From assembly GCF_046614695.1 (NCBI RefSeq), contig NZ_JBKKHQ010000014.1, positions 144,790 to 208,789 on the forward strand: a stretch of 64,000 nt of DNA, given 5' to 3'. A model generated the notes under the pieces. That model was not told the origin of the DNA. It saw only the letters and a list, made by a program, of their open reading frames with translations, and did not search any database. This document shows positions 1 to 8,947 of the stretch, in pieces. This stretch comes from Pokkaliibacter sp046614695. GTDB lineage: Bacteria; Pseudomonadota; Gammaproteobacteria; Pseudomonadales; Balneatricaceae. Made by a program: the position numbers and the translations under genes. Numbering within the stretch: position 1 is the first letter of the stretch; each line of letters opens with the position of its first letter.

Positions 1-137
1 TTCCTTGGGGTTTCGCTAAGGCTCTGAAAAACAAACGGAATTAACTAGGTGACGTTTTTTGTCAGTTAGTTCCCTAAAGAAATATAGGTGCTGTCCCTAC
101 GAATTCCAAACTTTGTTTTTCATCATGATTTTCAATG
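1..137. other. intergenic stretch downstream of degS
   Basis: No gene is supported here. It contains an imperfect inverted repeat (arms 43-53 and 61-71 around a loop of mostly T), which could be a weak hairpin beyond the 3' end of the minus-strand protease gene. At about 88-110 is the string GGTGCTGTCCC, which resembles sequence I associate with the flanks of REP-type transposase genes. I cannot confirm that link from the window. Confidence 0.3.
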
Positions 138-1265
138 TCAGCGTAGGCTTGCTGGTCGTTTGCCCACCTTGACCTGAATGTCAGTTTCGTTTTGTCCTCT
201 AAGTATATGGAGCATCACTTTCGTATCCGGCTTCATTTGGGAAATCTGATACAGCGAATAGTTGTTGCCCATAACTGCTTTGTTGTCGATACGTGTGATG
301 ATGTCGCCAACCCGTAATCCGGCCTGTTCGGCTGGCCCGTCCTGATACAGGGAAGTCACCAGAAGTGCATCGGAGGAAGCGTTATCCTTGCTCTGGGTTT
401 TAAGCTCCTGGGTTTCGACACCCAGCCAGCCGCGGATCACCTCGCCGTACTGGACCAGGTCCTTGACCACCTGATTCACCATATTGGCCGGAATCGCAAA
501 ACCAATGCCCTGATAGCCGCCGGATTTGGAAAAAATCGCGGTGTTGATGCCGAGTAATCGCCCCTGAGTATCAACCAGCGCACCGCCCGAGTTGCCGGGA
601 TTAATGGCAGCATCCGTCTGAATAAAGCGCTCGAAGGCACTCAGGCCAAGCTGAGCGCGGCCTTTAGCACTGATGATACCCATGGTGACGGTCTGGCCGA
701 CACCAAAAGGATTGCCAATCGCCAGCACCACATCGCCGATGCGGGCGGTTGAGTCATCGGTGGTTTTGATCACCGGCAGGTTGGGCAGATCAATCTTTAA
801 CAGGGCGAGGTCGGCATCCTGGTCACTGCCTATCACCTTGGCATCGGCTTCGCGGCCATCGCGCAGGGCCACCTTGATCTCATCGGCGTTATTGATCACA
901 TGGTGATTGGTGACGACGTAGCCTTTGCTGTCGATGATGACGCCTGAGCCCAGACTGGACTGAATGCGATCCCGCGTTGGTGAGTCCGGCAGGTTAAAGA
1001 AGCGGCGGAACAGCGGATCGTTGAGTAGCGGGTGAACCGGAACTTTCTGATAGGTACGGGTGTAAATGTTAACGACCGCAGGCGCGGCCTGTTCAACCGC
1101 ATCGGCATAACTGGCTGGCCCCTGTGCCGGAATGGCACTGACGGCAGGCGCCTGGGTGGGAGCTTCAGTAGGGCGGTGCCAGGCCAGAAGCGCAGCGCCC
1201 ACAGCAACCCCGGTAATGGCTGGCCAAAGAAAGCTTCGGCAGGTGCTAAGCCATGAGGTTTTCAT
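138..1265 (-). CDS. degS: DegS/AlgW-like periplasmic serine protease
   Basis: Trypsin-like HtrA-family protease of 375 residues. An N-terminal membrane anchor (about residues 12-29) precedes a protease domain and one PDZ domain (about 277-368). The triad is visible: His122 in TNHHV, Asp152 in DADLALL and Ser226 in NPGNSGGAL. A single PDZ domain and an anchor instead of a cleaved signal fit DegS/AlgW rather than DegP/MucD, which have two PDZ domains. DegS-type proteases sense misfolded outer-membrane proteins through the PDZ domain and cut the anti-sigma factor RseA/MucA. The position two genes from zapE-rplM matches Pseudomonas algW. The ATG has a strong AGGAGGT ribosome binding site and is divergent from the Nif3 gene over 67 bp. 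Confidence 0.92.
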   Translation of the reverse strand: MKTSWLSTCRSFLWPAITGVAVGAALLAWHRPTEAPTQAPAVSAIPAQGPASYADAVEQAAPAVVNIYTRTYQKVPVHPLLNDPLFRRFFNLPDSPTRDRIQSSLGSGVIIDSKGYVVTNHHVINNADEIKVALRDGREADAKVIGSDQDADLALLKIDLPNLPVIKTTDDSTARIGDVVLAIGNPFGVGQTVTMGIISAKGRAQLGLSAFERFIQTDAAINPGNSGGALVDTQGRLLGINTAIFSKSGGYQGIGFAIPANMVNQVVKDLVQYGEVIRGWLGVETQELKTQSKDNASSDALLVTSLYQDGPAEQAGLRVGDIITRIDNKAVMGNNYSLYQISQMKPDTKVMLHILRGQNETDIQVKVGKRPASLR

Positions 1266-1332
1266 TCACGGGACCTCCTGTTAACGTGCTCGCTAACATA
1301 AGACTACCCCTCGGGGGATTCAAGGAGCACCC

Positions 1333-2100
1333 ATGACGAATCACGTTTCTCTGCACGAAGTAGTCAATGAAGCAAACCGAACCCTGCAGCCGTCAGCGTT
1401 TCGTGATTACTGCCCCAATGGTCTGCAGGTGGAAGGAAAGCCCGAGGTTCGCAGGATTGTCTCGGCCGTGACCGCCAGCCTGGAAACCATTGAGCGCGCC
1501 ATTGAGCTTAATGCCGATGTGCTTTTGGTTCACCACGGCTACTTCTGGAAAGGGGAGGATCCGGTTGTCACCGGAATGAAGCAGCGCCGGCTCAAGGCGC
1601 TGCTAACCGCAGGGGTGAGTTTGCTGGCCTACCACCTGCCCCTCGATGCTCATTCCTCGCTGGGGAATAATGCTGAGCTAGCGCGTTTACTGGGCTGGAC
1701 GGTCGAGGGTGGGCTTGATACGGCAGACAAGTTTCCCGTCGGCTTCGTGGGTACGCCCAAGCCGAAAACCACTATTGCGAGCCTGAGCGCTGATATTGAG
1801 GCACTGACCGGTCAGGCGCTATTGCGTGTCGGCCAGGGGCCGCAAGAGATCAAACGGATCGCCTGGTGCACCGGTGCTGCCCAGTCAATGATTCAGAAAG
1901 CCTATGATCAGGGCGTGGACTGTTTTATTAGTGGCGAAATTTCTGAGCCCACCGTGCATGCCGCCAATGAGTTGGGTATCCATTACATTGCTGCGGGTCA
2001 CCATGCCACTGAACGCTACGGCGTGCAGGCTCTGGGGGCGCATCTGGCGCAGCAGTTTGGTATCGAGCATCAGTTTGTGGATCTGCCGATTCCAGTGTAA
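1333..2100 (+). CDS. Nif3-like dinuclear metal-center protein (YbgI family)
   Basis: 255 residues, full length for the Nif3/YbgI family of hexameric ring proteins with a di-metal site. The usual metal ligands are visible: His67-His68 in LLVHHGYFW, Asp105 in HLPLDAH, and His223 with Glu227 in GHHATE. The family is often labelled GTP cyclohydrolase I type 2, but the physiological reaction is not settled, so only the family is called. The ATG has an AAGGAG site 6-7 bases upstream. The gene shares a 67-bp divergent intergenic region with degS and ends at a strong terminator just before the convergent avrE-like gene. Confidence 0.92.
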   Translation: MTNHVSLHEVVNEANRTLQPSAFRDYCPNGLQVEGKPEVRRIVSAVTASLETIERAIELNADVLLVHHGYFWKGEDPVVTGMKQRRLKALLTAGVSLLAYHLPLDAHSSLGNNAELARLLGWTVEGGLDTADKFPVGFVGTPKPKTTIASLSADIEALTGQALLRVGQGPQEIKRIAWCTGAAQSMIQKAYDQGVDCFISGEISEPTVHAANELGIHYIAAGHHATERYGVQALGAHLAQQFGIEHQFVDLPIPV

Positions 2101-2133
2101 GTGCGGCGATTCACGCCTGTTTCAACCTGGGTA

Positions 2134-2169
2134 AGCCGCCTCTCGAGGTTGATCGGGAGGCGGCTTTTT
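2134..2169 (+). terminator. Rho-independent terminator of the nif3-like gene
   Basis: A perfect 9-bp stem AGCCGCCTC / GAGGCGGCT (2134-2142, 2157-2165) is followed by TTTTT. It acts on the plus strand. Read from the minus strand there is no T run, so it is not an obvious terminator for the avrE-like gene that ends 14 bp away. Confidence 0.88.
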
Positions 2170-2182
2170 GTTGGCGGCGGGC

Positions 2183-5100
2183 TTAGTCCTGAACGCGGAA
2201 GTTGCGGCGTTCAGAAAGATCCTTCGCTGCCGCTTTCAGGTCAGGTTGGTCGATAGCGACTCGCCCACCCAGATTGTACTGGTTGGGCAGCATGTCCAGA
2301 GGTGTCAGGTAATCCAGTGTGATGCGGGTATCGACGCTGGTCTGGTTGCTGCGGGTAAAGGTGCCGCCAGCGACGACCAGTCCCAGGCGGAATTTCTCAT
2401 CGATATGCGCCCCGGTGACGACGCGGATTTCTTTTAGTCGTCGGCAGCCTGGGTCCTTTAGCATGGCAATGATTTCCTTGTCATGAATCGCGTGTTTGCC
2501 GGATGCCAGCATGCGGTCGATATCGGCCTTAACTTTGGGTTTCAGCTCGTAATTCATGATGACGGCGGCATCGTCCTTATATTTGATGCCATTAAGCAGT
2601 TGCTGAAGTCTGGGATCATAGAGCGTATCAATGTCACGTCGTCCCTGCAGCGTCGTGCTGTCCAGACCGGCGCTTTTGCAGATCTGCTCGACAAATTTCT
2701 TGTGGTTAAGGCGGTTAGTGTTTTTGTCCACCACCGAAAACTTCGTTTGCCCCAGTAAGAAGCCTTTATTGTCGGAAGCGAGTGAAAGATTGTAGAGGTT
2801 GTTCAGCTGCAGCATGACGTTCTTTTGCGCAGGTGTTCCCGAGTGCTGGTACTTCTCAAAGGTACTGAGCAGGTAGTCGAGCCTCTTCGTTGTCAGCTCT
2901 CCCTCCGTTTGCGGCTGCACCTTGAAGCTTTCCTTAGTCTTATGTGCGCCTTCCTCAATTCTCTCTATCGAAGCCTTGTCACTGAAGACTGACTTGAGTG
3001 TGTTCAGCATGTTGGCAAAGGCGTCGTAGGAGATGGTTTCAGGTAATTGGTAATGCAGCGCGGCAGTTTCCGTTTTGGAGAGGTCCAAAACGGTTGAGAT
3101 GCCGAGGGCAGTGAGATTGGGGAAAGAGGCGATGCTGGAGGAACCTTTTTCTTCCTTTTTGAGACCCGCGCCGAATGCTGCCTGTCCTTCAACGCTGGCA
3201 CTCACCTCAACTCTGCGTAATAACTGATTTTGATTGGTTTGAGTACGGCGCACTCCGCCTTCTGAGCGGAGTTTGTCTTCAGTGCGGCTGGTAATAGGGC
3301 CATCCACCTGGATACCCAGCCCGGCATCAAAGCGGGCTTCCACACTGTTTCCCGTCAACTCCGGGCCAATACCAGCGCGCAAGCCAAGGCGCCCTGAGGT
3401 ATCGAGCGCGGCAGAAAGCAGGCGGCCCTTGCCGGAGGCGATGTCATCACCCATATCAAGAATGCCAAAGGGCTCAGGTTCGGTTTCGCCCATCAGTTTA
3501 TTGAGCAGCTCCGGAATTTTGTCTTCATCGACCGTCATGCGGAACGTCGCGCGGTTGGAACTCGTTGCCGTTCCTGTGGTTGCCATGCTGGCGCGCAATT
3601 TTAGCGAGGTCATTGCTCCATTAACGTTACCTTGGAGCGCATCGTTTTGGTCCTCCAGATAGCCTAAAAGGTCTTTCCCGATAACGAAGCCGCTGGTCAG
3701 GCTCTGAGTCGCATGGCCATGGATCTGAACGATGATTTTTCCGCCATCCCTTTCAAAAGAGATGCCGCGTGACATGCCGCCGTTAACCCCAAGCAGCGGG
3801 TTGATAAAGTCCGGAGTCGGGAGGCCAAAGCCAACATTGACGCCGCCATCTCTGTTAATAGTAAAGCTGGTTGAGTGATCTTCCGGCAGCGCCAGGATGG
3901 AGGCTTGAAGCTTCTCTTTAAGCGCCACCGTGTTGTCGGCATCGAAGTGCGCTTTCATGGTCAGAGTGAGTTGGCTGCCTTCATCGCGAAGATACTTCTG
4001 CAATTTATTGATGTTGTGGCAAGTGTTTTCAGCCTGCTTGAAGCTGGCGATGCCAAAGCGCGAGAGCTGGTTAAGTCTGCTGCCTTCAATATCGCTGAAA
4101 AGGTTTTGGGCAATGTCTGCCAGGCTGGGCCGGGCTTCGCCTTCTTCCTCTGCCGCAGGTATTGCCTCGGCATCAACCTCAGGGTTTTCAAGTGCTTTGA
4201 GCAAATCGGCGATCCTGGTGAAGTTGTTCATGTTCTCCATCAGAGCTGCTTTGGCTAATGCCGAGCGGTCTTTTGTGTCGCGTGTTCGTCCAAGGCCAAT
4301 CTCATCAACGGAATGGCCGAGGGTCAGCTGATGTCTCTTGAGTCTTTCCAGAAAGTGCCAGGCAGTGCTGCCTTTGGAGTCAATGCCATGATGCTTGAAC
4401 AGGTCGCGAAGCTCATCGACCAGGTCATGGCCTTTTGCATGGTTTCGTCGTGTATGCCAGCTTTCCTGTTTTTGTCTTTTCAGGTTGCCTTCTTTATCAA
4501 TATAGCCACTGTCTCCCGCCATGTTCATCAACAGTCGGCGGTTGTCGTTATCAAGGCGATTGGCCATTTCAACCAGCTTTGTTACCAACCGCTCGCGGGC
4601 TTGTTTTTGCTCAGGAGGAAGCTGGCTTGCTGCTGCCATACAGGCCAGCGTGCGATCATTAAAGTTGTAGGGCTCCAGTTCTTTGGCCGCGTGCACATTG
4701 GTATGGAATTGCTCCATTTCTCTTCGGCTTTTGGCATATACCGTGTCTTTAAGGTCTTTTTCTCCATGGTGACGAGCAGCAATAGCCTTGATTCCTGAGT
4801 TGAAGTGCTGCGGAAATCTTAAATTTTCCTGCATCCGGCTGAGTTGATTGCTGTGAGGCTTACGATCCCATTGGTTATCTGACAGACCTATCTTGGTGAC
4901 AATGGTATTGAAATATTTTGAGCCGAATCGGTGTGACAGGCTCTTGTCGCGAACATCGGTAAAATGAGTCTCAAATGCATTGTTGCTTTTAGCATCTAAG
5001 GTGAGAGGTGTGCTGGCATGAGTTCCCGTTGCTGCATTGGATGGCTGCAATGCGCCTTCAGGGTCGCCCTGGGCTTCCCCGGTGCTGGCGGGTTGACTGC

Positions 5101-7993
5101 CTTCAGAAGAGGGCGCTCGCCATTCGCGGTTTTCGTCCAGTTCCCAGTGATTGTCACCCACCTGAATATGGAAAGACGACAGATCCCGGGAGGCAAAGAA
5201 CACCTTGCCTGCATTTTCAGGGTCGCTTGCTCCGTCGGGAAGGGCTATTGGGCTCCATGAGTCACTGCGTCGATAGCTATCCCGGTTCCATGTGCTCTCA
5301 GGCAAGCTGTAGAGTTCGTTTTTTTCGGTCAGGCAGATCAGGTTGCGTTTTGAGTCAAGGTACAGGGACTTAGGCTTGTCATCCGTGGGAAAGTTATTCA
5401 TGGCAAGCGTGTAGGGCGGGTTTTTTTCCGCATGGGTGCTGGCGTTATGCCGCCGCACAGTAATATTGCCATCCTGATCAAGAGCCGCGTAGTTCTCATC
5501 ATTAATGATGGCTGCAGAGACAAAGTTGTCCGATGCATTGGTGCCCACCAGCATGCCACCAATAGTGGGCGTGTTCCGTTGTACGCCTGTGGCGAAAAAT
5601 GAGTTACCCATGGGCATCTGGCTGGATTTCTCGGGGAAGTTCAGTTTCTTGATCTTTCCACCGCTGATGGCATAAAAGGCGCCATGGGAGCTTCGGGTAA
5701 CGCTACTGACGTCGACGTCAGGGATTTTCTCCCAGCGACCACTGAGCGCATCCCGATACTCAAGCCGATTACTTTGAACGCGAGCAGCACCAAAGCGCTC
5801 AATATAAACGTGGTCTGAGAGTTCGTTTTTAGCGCTTAGTCCATTCTCATTGGTGATGCGGCGTCTATCGCCCATGTTCCAGCCAGAGTTGAAGTTGATG
5901 CCTTTTTTATCTTGGATGGCCGGGCAGCAATGGGTATAGCCGCTATCACCAAGCACCAGTGCATGTAAGTTGCCGGTACTGTCAGCAAAAAATTTCTTGA
6001 AGGCATGTTGGTCGCCCAGCTCATTGAGCTTGGTTTCCACATGGGTGAATTTATTGTTGGTCGTGTTAGTGGTATCGAGTTTAAACAGCTCACCAAGGGT
6101 GTCCGCCAGCAGCAGCTCGCCATCCTGAAAGGCCAGTTGGGCGGGTAAGCCCGGCGTGATATATCCGCTGGCTTTATTGTTGTCTTGCTGGCCAGGCTTT
6201 CTCAGAAAGGTGCCTTCGTACTCTTCCAGTTGAATAGGGATCTGCTTCTCGGTGGGAGTGAAGTCGCGTTCATTACTGTTCCAGCGATGCTGGATGATAT
6301 TGGCCTGATAACCACCCTCAGGATTCTTGCTCAGTACGGCAAGATCGATGTTTCCATTCTCGTCGTTTTCCCCTGTTCTATTACCCATATCCAGGGTTTT
6401 GGCGTGGCTGAAAAAGGACGACAGAATAGGGCGGTCTGACTCATAGAGCTTTTTGGGCGAATCGCTTGAGAATGTTAAATCGTAAAGTGCAAAACGGTTA
6501 TTGTCCGGATCGCTCATGGTGGCAATGACTTTGCCAGAGCTGAAAGTGAGGTCATGCCACTTCGCGGTTTCTGAGGCCTGAATCGTTGCAATGCGTGAGG
6601 GGTGAAGAATGGGGCGCCATCCTCCCTTTTTGTCATGGCTGTGATCGTAAATGAGTGGCTCGCTGTGATCGGTTCTGAATGTCTGGCCATTGCTATCAGT
6701 AAAGATGCTCATCGCATGACCAACAATATGACTATCTGGTTCCGGCAGAGGGGTTGCCTTGGTAAGTTGCGATGTCGGGTGACTTGAGCGCATGGCGATA
6801 ATGCCAAACTCATCTTTATTGATTAACAGTGAAGTTCCGTTGGCGTCGACGGCATGGGCGCGGTAGCGTCCTTTCGGGTTGGTGTCGTCTTGCTCGTTGA
6901 TAAGCTCGTTGAACGTCGTGAACTCACGTCCTGCCAGAAACAGTTTCAGAAAGGCTGCTGTGCTTTTTGACGAGGTTTCTTCGAAGCCGAGTTTACCATT
7001 GGATAACTTGAGTTCGATGCGATCGCCCTTGAAATCAAGTTGGTCGTAGCCTTCGACCTTGGGCGGGTTTTTCCGTGACTCTTTCGCCGCTTTTTTATCC
7101 GCTTTTAAAACTGCTTTTTCTTCCGGGCTGAGCTTTTTGAGCTTTCTGGACTCGGTGCCATCGGCATGATGACTGACCCAATGGCTCGCACGAGCCAGCG
7201 GGTTTCTGCTTTTGCCAGGGTCTCTGCCCGGTACGGTTTCTGACGTGTCAGATGTGAGTACGCGGCGTAGCTCTGGTGTCTGTGGGTGCGCATCCCGTCT
7301 GTTTTCGGCCAGTGCCAGGCCCGCTTCTCTGTCTTCATCGCGGCGTAGGCCATGCTCGCCAGTTAGGTTATTGACGGAGCTTTCCGAGGCAATATCACTG
7401 GGGACAGGGCTGCTTTTCGGCGTTGGGCTGAGATTCAGGCCCGCCAGAGCATCAGTGCCCGCAATTTCATCCAGTAAGAAATGCTCGTTCTCACTCTCGC
7501 CGGTAAAGGGAACATAGTCCGCTAACAGACCCTCGCTGATTGAGGGGGTAGCCTCGCGTTTATTGAGTCCGGGCGCTAAACCTATGCGGGAGTTGCCGCC
7601 TGGTGTTGCCGCTCTGTACTCGGCGCTGGAGTTTGAAGAGCGCTCAGGCGAAGGTGCAGCCGGAGTTCTGTTTGAAGGCTGGTTGGTGGCGCTGCGAAGA
7701 AAAGCGTTGCTGGCTTTTCGATTCGAGGGTCTGAACTTCTCTTTACTATGCTTGAGAAAGTCCCGAATGCTGCATGTCTTGTTTTTATGTTGCTGATCAG
7801 CAGGGCCTGACTGGCTTACCTGTGGGGTTGCGTTGGGGTAGTCATTATTTGCCAGGGCTACCGCTGGATTATGCATTGGTGCTGAGGCAGGAGTGTTCCT
7901 CTGCTGTAGGCCATCGCCAGTATTTTCTCTTCTCTGAGTTGCCTCAGTGTGATGAGTGCGATGAAAGCGTAAGCCAAGGTTGTGTAGAGTCAC
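2183..7993 (-). CDS. AvrE/DspE-family type III secretion effector
   Basis: Very large protein of 1936 residues; AvrE, DspE and WtsE are about 1,700-1,900. Order: a low-complexity N-terminus rich in Ser, Thr, Asn and Pro (about 1-300) suited to type III export; a Lys-rich stretch; a long region of short repeated beta motifs (about 310-1000) consistent with the AvrE beta-propeller; a helical middle (about 1080-1300); and a Gly-rich beta-type C-terminal half. Three WxxxE motifs, known from this family, lie at W571, W950 and W1212. The segment after W1212, with GLGRTRD and the following helix, resembles the family signature as I recall it. AvrE proteins are delivered into host cells, suppress immunity, and are reported to form water/solute channels. 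Start is GTG with AGGA seven bases upstream. No chaperone or secretion genes are adjacent. Family assignment comes from remembered sequence and architecture, not a search. Confidence 0.85.
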   Translation of the reverse strand: MTLHNLGLRFHRTHHTEATQRRENTGDGLQQRNTPASAPMHNPAVALANNDYPNATPQVSQSGPADQQHKNKTCSIRDFLKHSKEKFRPSNRKASNAFLRSATNQPSNRTPAAPSPERSSNSSAEYRAATPGGNSRIGLAPGLNKREATPSISEGLLADYVPFTGESENEHFLLDEIAGTDALAGLNLSPTPKSSPVPSDIASESSVNNLTGEHGLRRDEDREAGLALAENRRDAHPQTPELRRVLTSDTSETVPGRDPGKSRNPLARASHWVSHHADGTESRKLKKLSPEEKAVLKADKKAAKESRKNPPKVEGYDQLDFKGDRIELKLSNGKLGFEETSSKSTAAFLKLFLAGREFTTFNELINEQDDTNPKGRYRAHAVDANGTSLLINKDEFGIIAMRSSHPTSQLTKATPLPEPDSHIVGHAMSIFTDSNGQTFRTDHSEPLIYDHSHDKKGGWRPILHPSRIATIQASETAKWHDLTFSSGKVIATMSDPDNNRFALYDLTFSSDSPKKLYESDRPILSSFFSHAKTLDMGNRTGENDENGNIDLAVLSKNPEGGYQANIIQHRWNSNERDFTPTEKQIPIQLEEYEGTFLRKPGQQDNNKASGYITPGLPAQLAFQDGELLLADTLGELFKLDTTNTTNNKFTHVETKLNELGDQHAFKKFFADSTGNLHALVLGDSGYTHCCPAIQDKKGINFNSGWNMGDRRRITNENGLSAKNELSDHVYIERFGAARVQSNRLEYRDALSGRWEKIPDVDVSSVTRSSHGAFYAISGGKIKKLNFPEKSSQMPMGNSFFATGVQRNTPTIGGMLVGTNASDNFVSAAIINDENYAALDQDGNITVRRHNASTHAEKNPPYTLAMNNFPTDDKPKSLYLDSKRNLICLTEKNELYSLPESTWNRDSYRRSDSWSPIALPDGASDPENAGKVFFASRDLSSFHIQVGDNHWELDENREWRAPSSEGSQPASTGEAQGDPEGALQPSNAATGTHASTPLTLDAKSNNAFETHFTDVRDKSLSHRFGSKYFNTIVTKIGLSDNQWDRKPHSNQLSRMQENLRFPQHFNSGIKAIAARHHGEKDLKDTVYAKSRREMEQFHTNVHAAKELEPYNFNDRTLACMAAASQLPPEQKQARERLVTKLVEMANRLDNDNRRLLMNMAGDSGYIDKEGNLKRQKQESWHTRRNHAKGHDLVDELRDLFKHHGIDSKGSTAWHFLERLKRHQLTLGHSVDEIGLGRTRDTKDRSALAKAALMENMNNFTRIADLLKALENPEVDAEAIPAAEEEGEARPSLADIAQNLFSDIEGSRLNQLSRFGIASFKQAENTCHNINKLQKYLRDEGSQLTLTMKAHFDADNTVALKEKLQASILALPEDHSTSFTINRDGGVNVGFGLPTPDFINPLLGVNGGMSRGISFERDGGKIIVQIHGHATQSLTSGFVIGKDLLGYLEDQNDALQGNVNGAMTSLKLRASMATTGTATSSNRATFRMTVDEDKIPELLNKLMGETEPEPFGILDMGDDIASGKGRLLSAALDTSGRLGLRAGIGPELTGNSVEARFDAGLGIQVDGPITSRTEDKLRSEGGVRRTQTNQNQLLRRVEVSASVEGQAAFGAGLKKEEKGSSSIASFPNLTALGISTVLDLSKTETAALHYQLPETISYDAFANMLNTLKSVFSDKASIERIEEGAHKTKESFKVQPQTEGELTTKRLDYLLSTFEKYQHSGTPAQKNVMLQLNNLYNLSLASDNKGFLLGQTKFSVVDKNTNRLNHKKFVEQICKSAGLDSTTLQGRRDIDTLYDPRLQQLLNGIKYKDDAAVIMNYELKPKVKADIDRMLASGKHAIHDKEIIAMLKDPGCRRLKEIRVVTGAHIDEKFRLGLVVAGGTFTRSNQTSVDTRITLDYLTPLDMLPNQYNLGGRVAIDQPDLKAAAKDLSERRNFRVQD

Positions 7994-8123
7994 CTCAAGA
8001 TCCTTTTGTTGTTGTTATATACAGCCAATTCTATAACGGTTGCTATGTTTTCTGTTTCTTAAATGCGGTTTACTGTTACATAGATCGGCATTTGAATAGC
8101 CTATGTCAAACTGTTATTTGCTT

Positions 8124-8151
8124 TATGTGTCCATAATGCTGTCACGGTTCA
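8124..8151 (-). promoter_or_regulatory. candidate hrp box (HrpL-type ECF promoter) upstream of the avrE-like gene
   Basis: On the minus strand the sequence reads TGAACC-N15-ACACATA. The HrpL consensus is GGAACC-N15/16-CCACNNA, so 9 of 11 defined positions match with allowed spacing. It would start transcription near 8117 and give a leader of about 125 nt before the GTG at 7993. With equal base frequencies, a match this good in this 290-bp region on one strand would arise by chance roughly one time in ten. The call rests on the match together with its position before an AvrE-family gene. Confidence 0.5.
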
Positions 8152-8235
8152 GCTTTGTTTCGCAAAATTTATTGTGCTGACGTGTATAGACAAGTTGGCA
8201 GCGGCCGGAGACTTGGGCGGGGTGAATTGCAGGCA

Positions 8236-8263
8236 AAAGAAAAGGGCGCTCTGAGCGCCCTTT
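8236..8263 (-). terminator. Rho-independent terminator of yhcB
   Basis: Stem AAAGGGCGCT / AGCGCCCTTT (8241-8250, 8254-8263) with loop CTG. Read on the minus strand it continues into TTTTCTTTT, placed just after the yhcB stop codon. Confidence 0.85.
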
Positions 8264-8283
8264 CTGGTAAAGCAAAACTAAAA

Positions 8284-8751
8284 TTATTTGGCAGTCGCTG
8301 CCGCTTTCTCCTGTGCGGCGCGTAAACCGTAACCTTCTGAAAGTGTTCCCTGTTCAGTGGGTGAGGTTTTGGGAACATAGTCACGAGGTTGGGTCGGTTC
8401 GTACTTTTCTTCAGCGGCCGGTTTGTCGTCCGCTGTAAGCTTTGGCTCTGCCAAAGGACTAATGGCGGTGGAGGCATCCCCCAGCTTCTGGTTGGCATCA
8501 CCCAGATGCGCATGCAGTGCGCGATAGGTGGATGTGAGGTTGTTTACCAGCTCGGCAGTAGTATCCAGATGACGCTGAACGTCTGCCTTGTAGGTCACCA
8601 GCTCCTGTTGGGGAGCGGGAGAACTGAAATCAGAATAGTCCTGAGTGTTGTCGGAATCTTCGCTGTTATTTCGGGGAATCATTCGGCCAATGATTAAGCC
8701 GACAATGAAAGCCACAGCAGCCACAATAATGAGCAGAGCGATCTGTTCCAC
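8284..8751 (-). CDS. yhcB: YhcB/ZapG family membrane protein (DUF1043)
   Basis: 155 residues. One N-terminal transmembrane helix (about 4-23) is followed by a basic RMIPR boundary, a charged coiled-coil-prone middle (about 50-95) and a disordered Pro/Ala/Glu/Lys-rich tail. This is the layout of the DUF1043 protein YhcB (also called ZapG), an inner-membrane protein linked to cell division and envelope synthesis. The start is GTG with AGGAG six bases upstream. It is divergent from zapE, another division-related gene, as in relatives where yhcB and zapE are neighbours. A terminator follows directly. Confidence 0.85.
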   Translation of the reverse strand: MEQIALLIIVAAVAFIVGLIIGRMIPRNNSEDSDNTQDYSDFSSPAPQQELVTYKADVQRHLDTTAELVNNLTSTYRALHAHLGDANQKLGDASTAISPLAEPKLTADDKPAAEEKYEPTQPRDYVPKTSPTEQGTLSEGYGLRAAQEKAAATAK

Positions 8752-8782
8752 GTTTTACTCCTAAAAAACCAACTGTCCTTGA

Positions 8783-8812
8783 CCCCTATGATAGGGGAAG
8801 CCCTGCGGGGCT
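8783..8812. repeat. paired short palindromes between yhcB and zapE
   Basis: A perfect palindrome CCCCTAT-G-ATAGGGG (8783-8797) is followed at once by a smaller inverted repeat AGCCC/GGGCT (8799-8803, 8808-8812). They lie in the 196-bp divergent spacer. They could be an operator, a transcript hairpin or a REP-like extragenic palindrome. No T run follows, so they are not called a terminator. Confidence 0.4.
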
Positions 8813-8947
8813 CCAAGCCGAACACTACCTTTATGCTGCTATCAACGCTACTTAAAGTGGCAGATGCAACAGTGCAATGATTGCGCTAAACCGTCAGGGT
8901 GCTAAAGTATCCGCCTTTCTTCTCCCCGTGTTATGCGACGCTGACCT

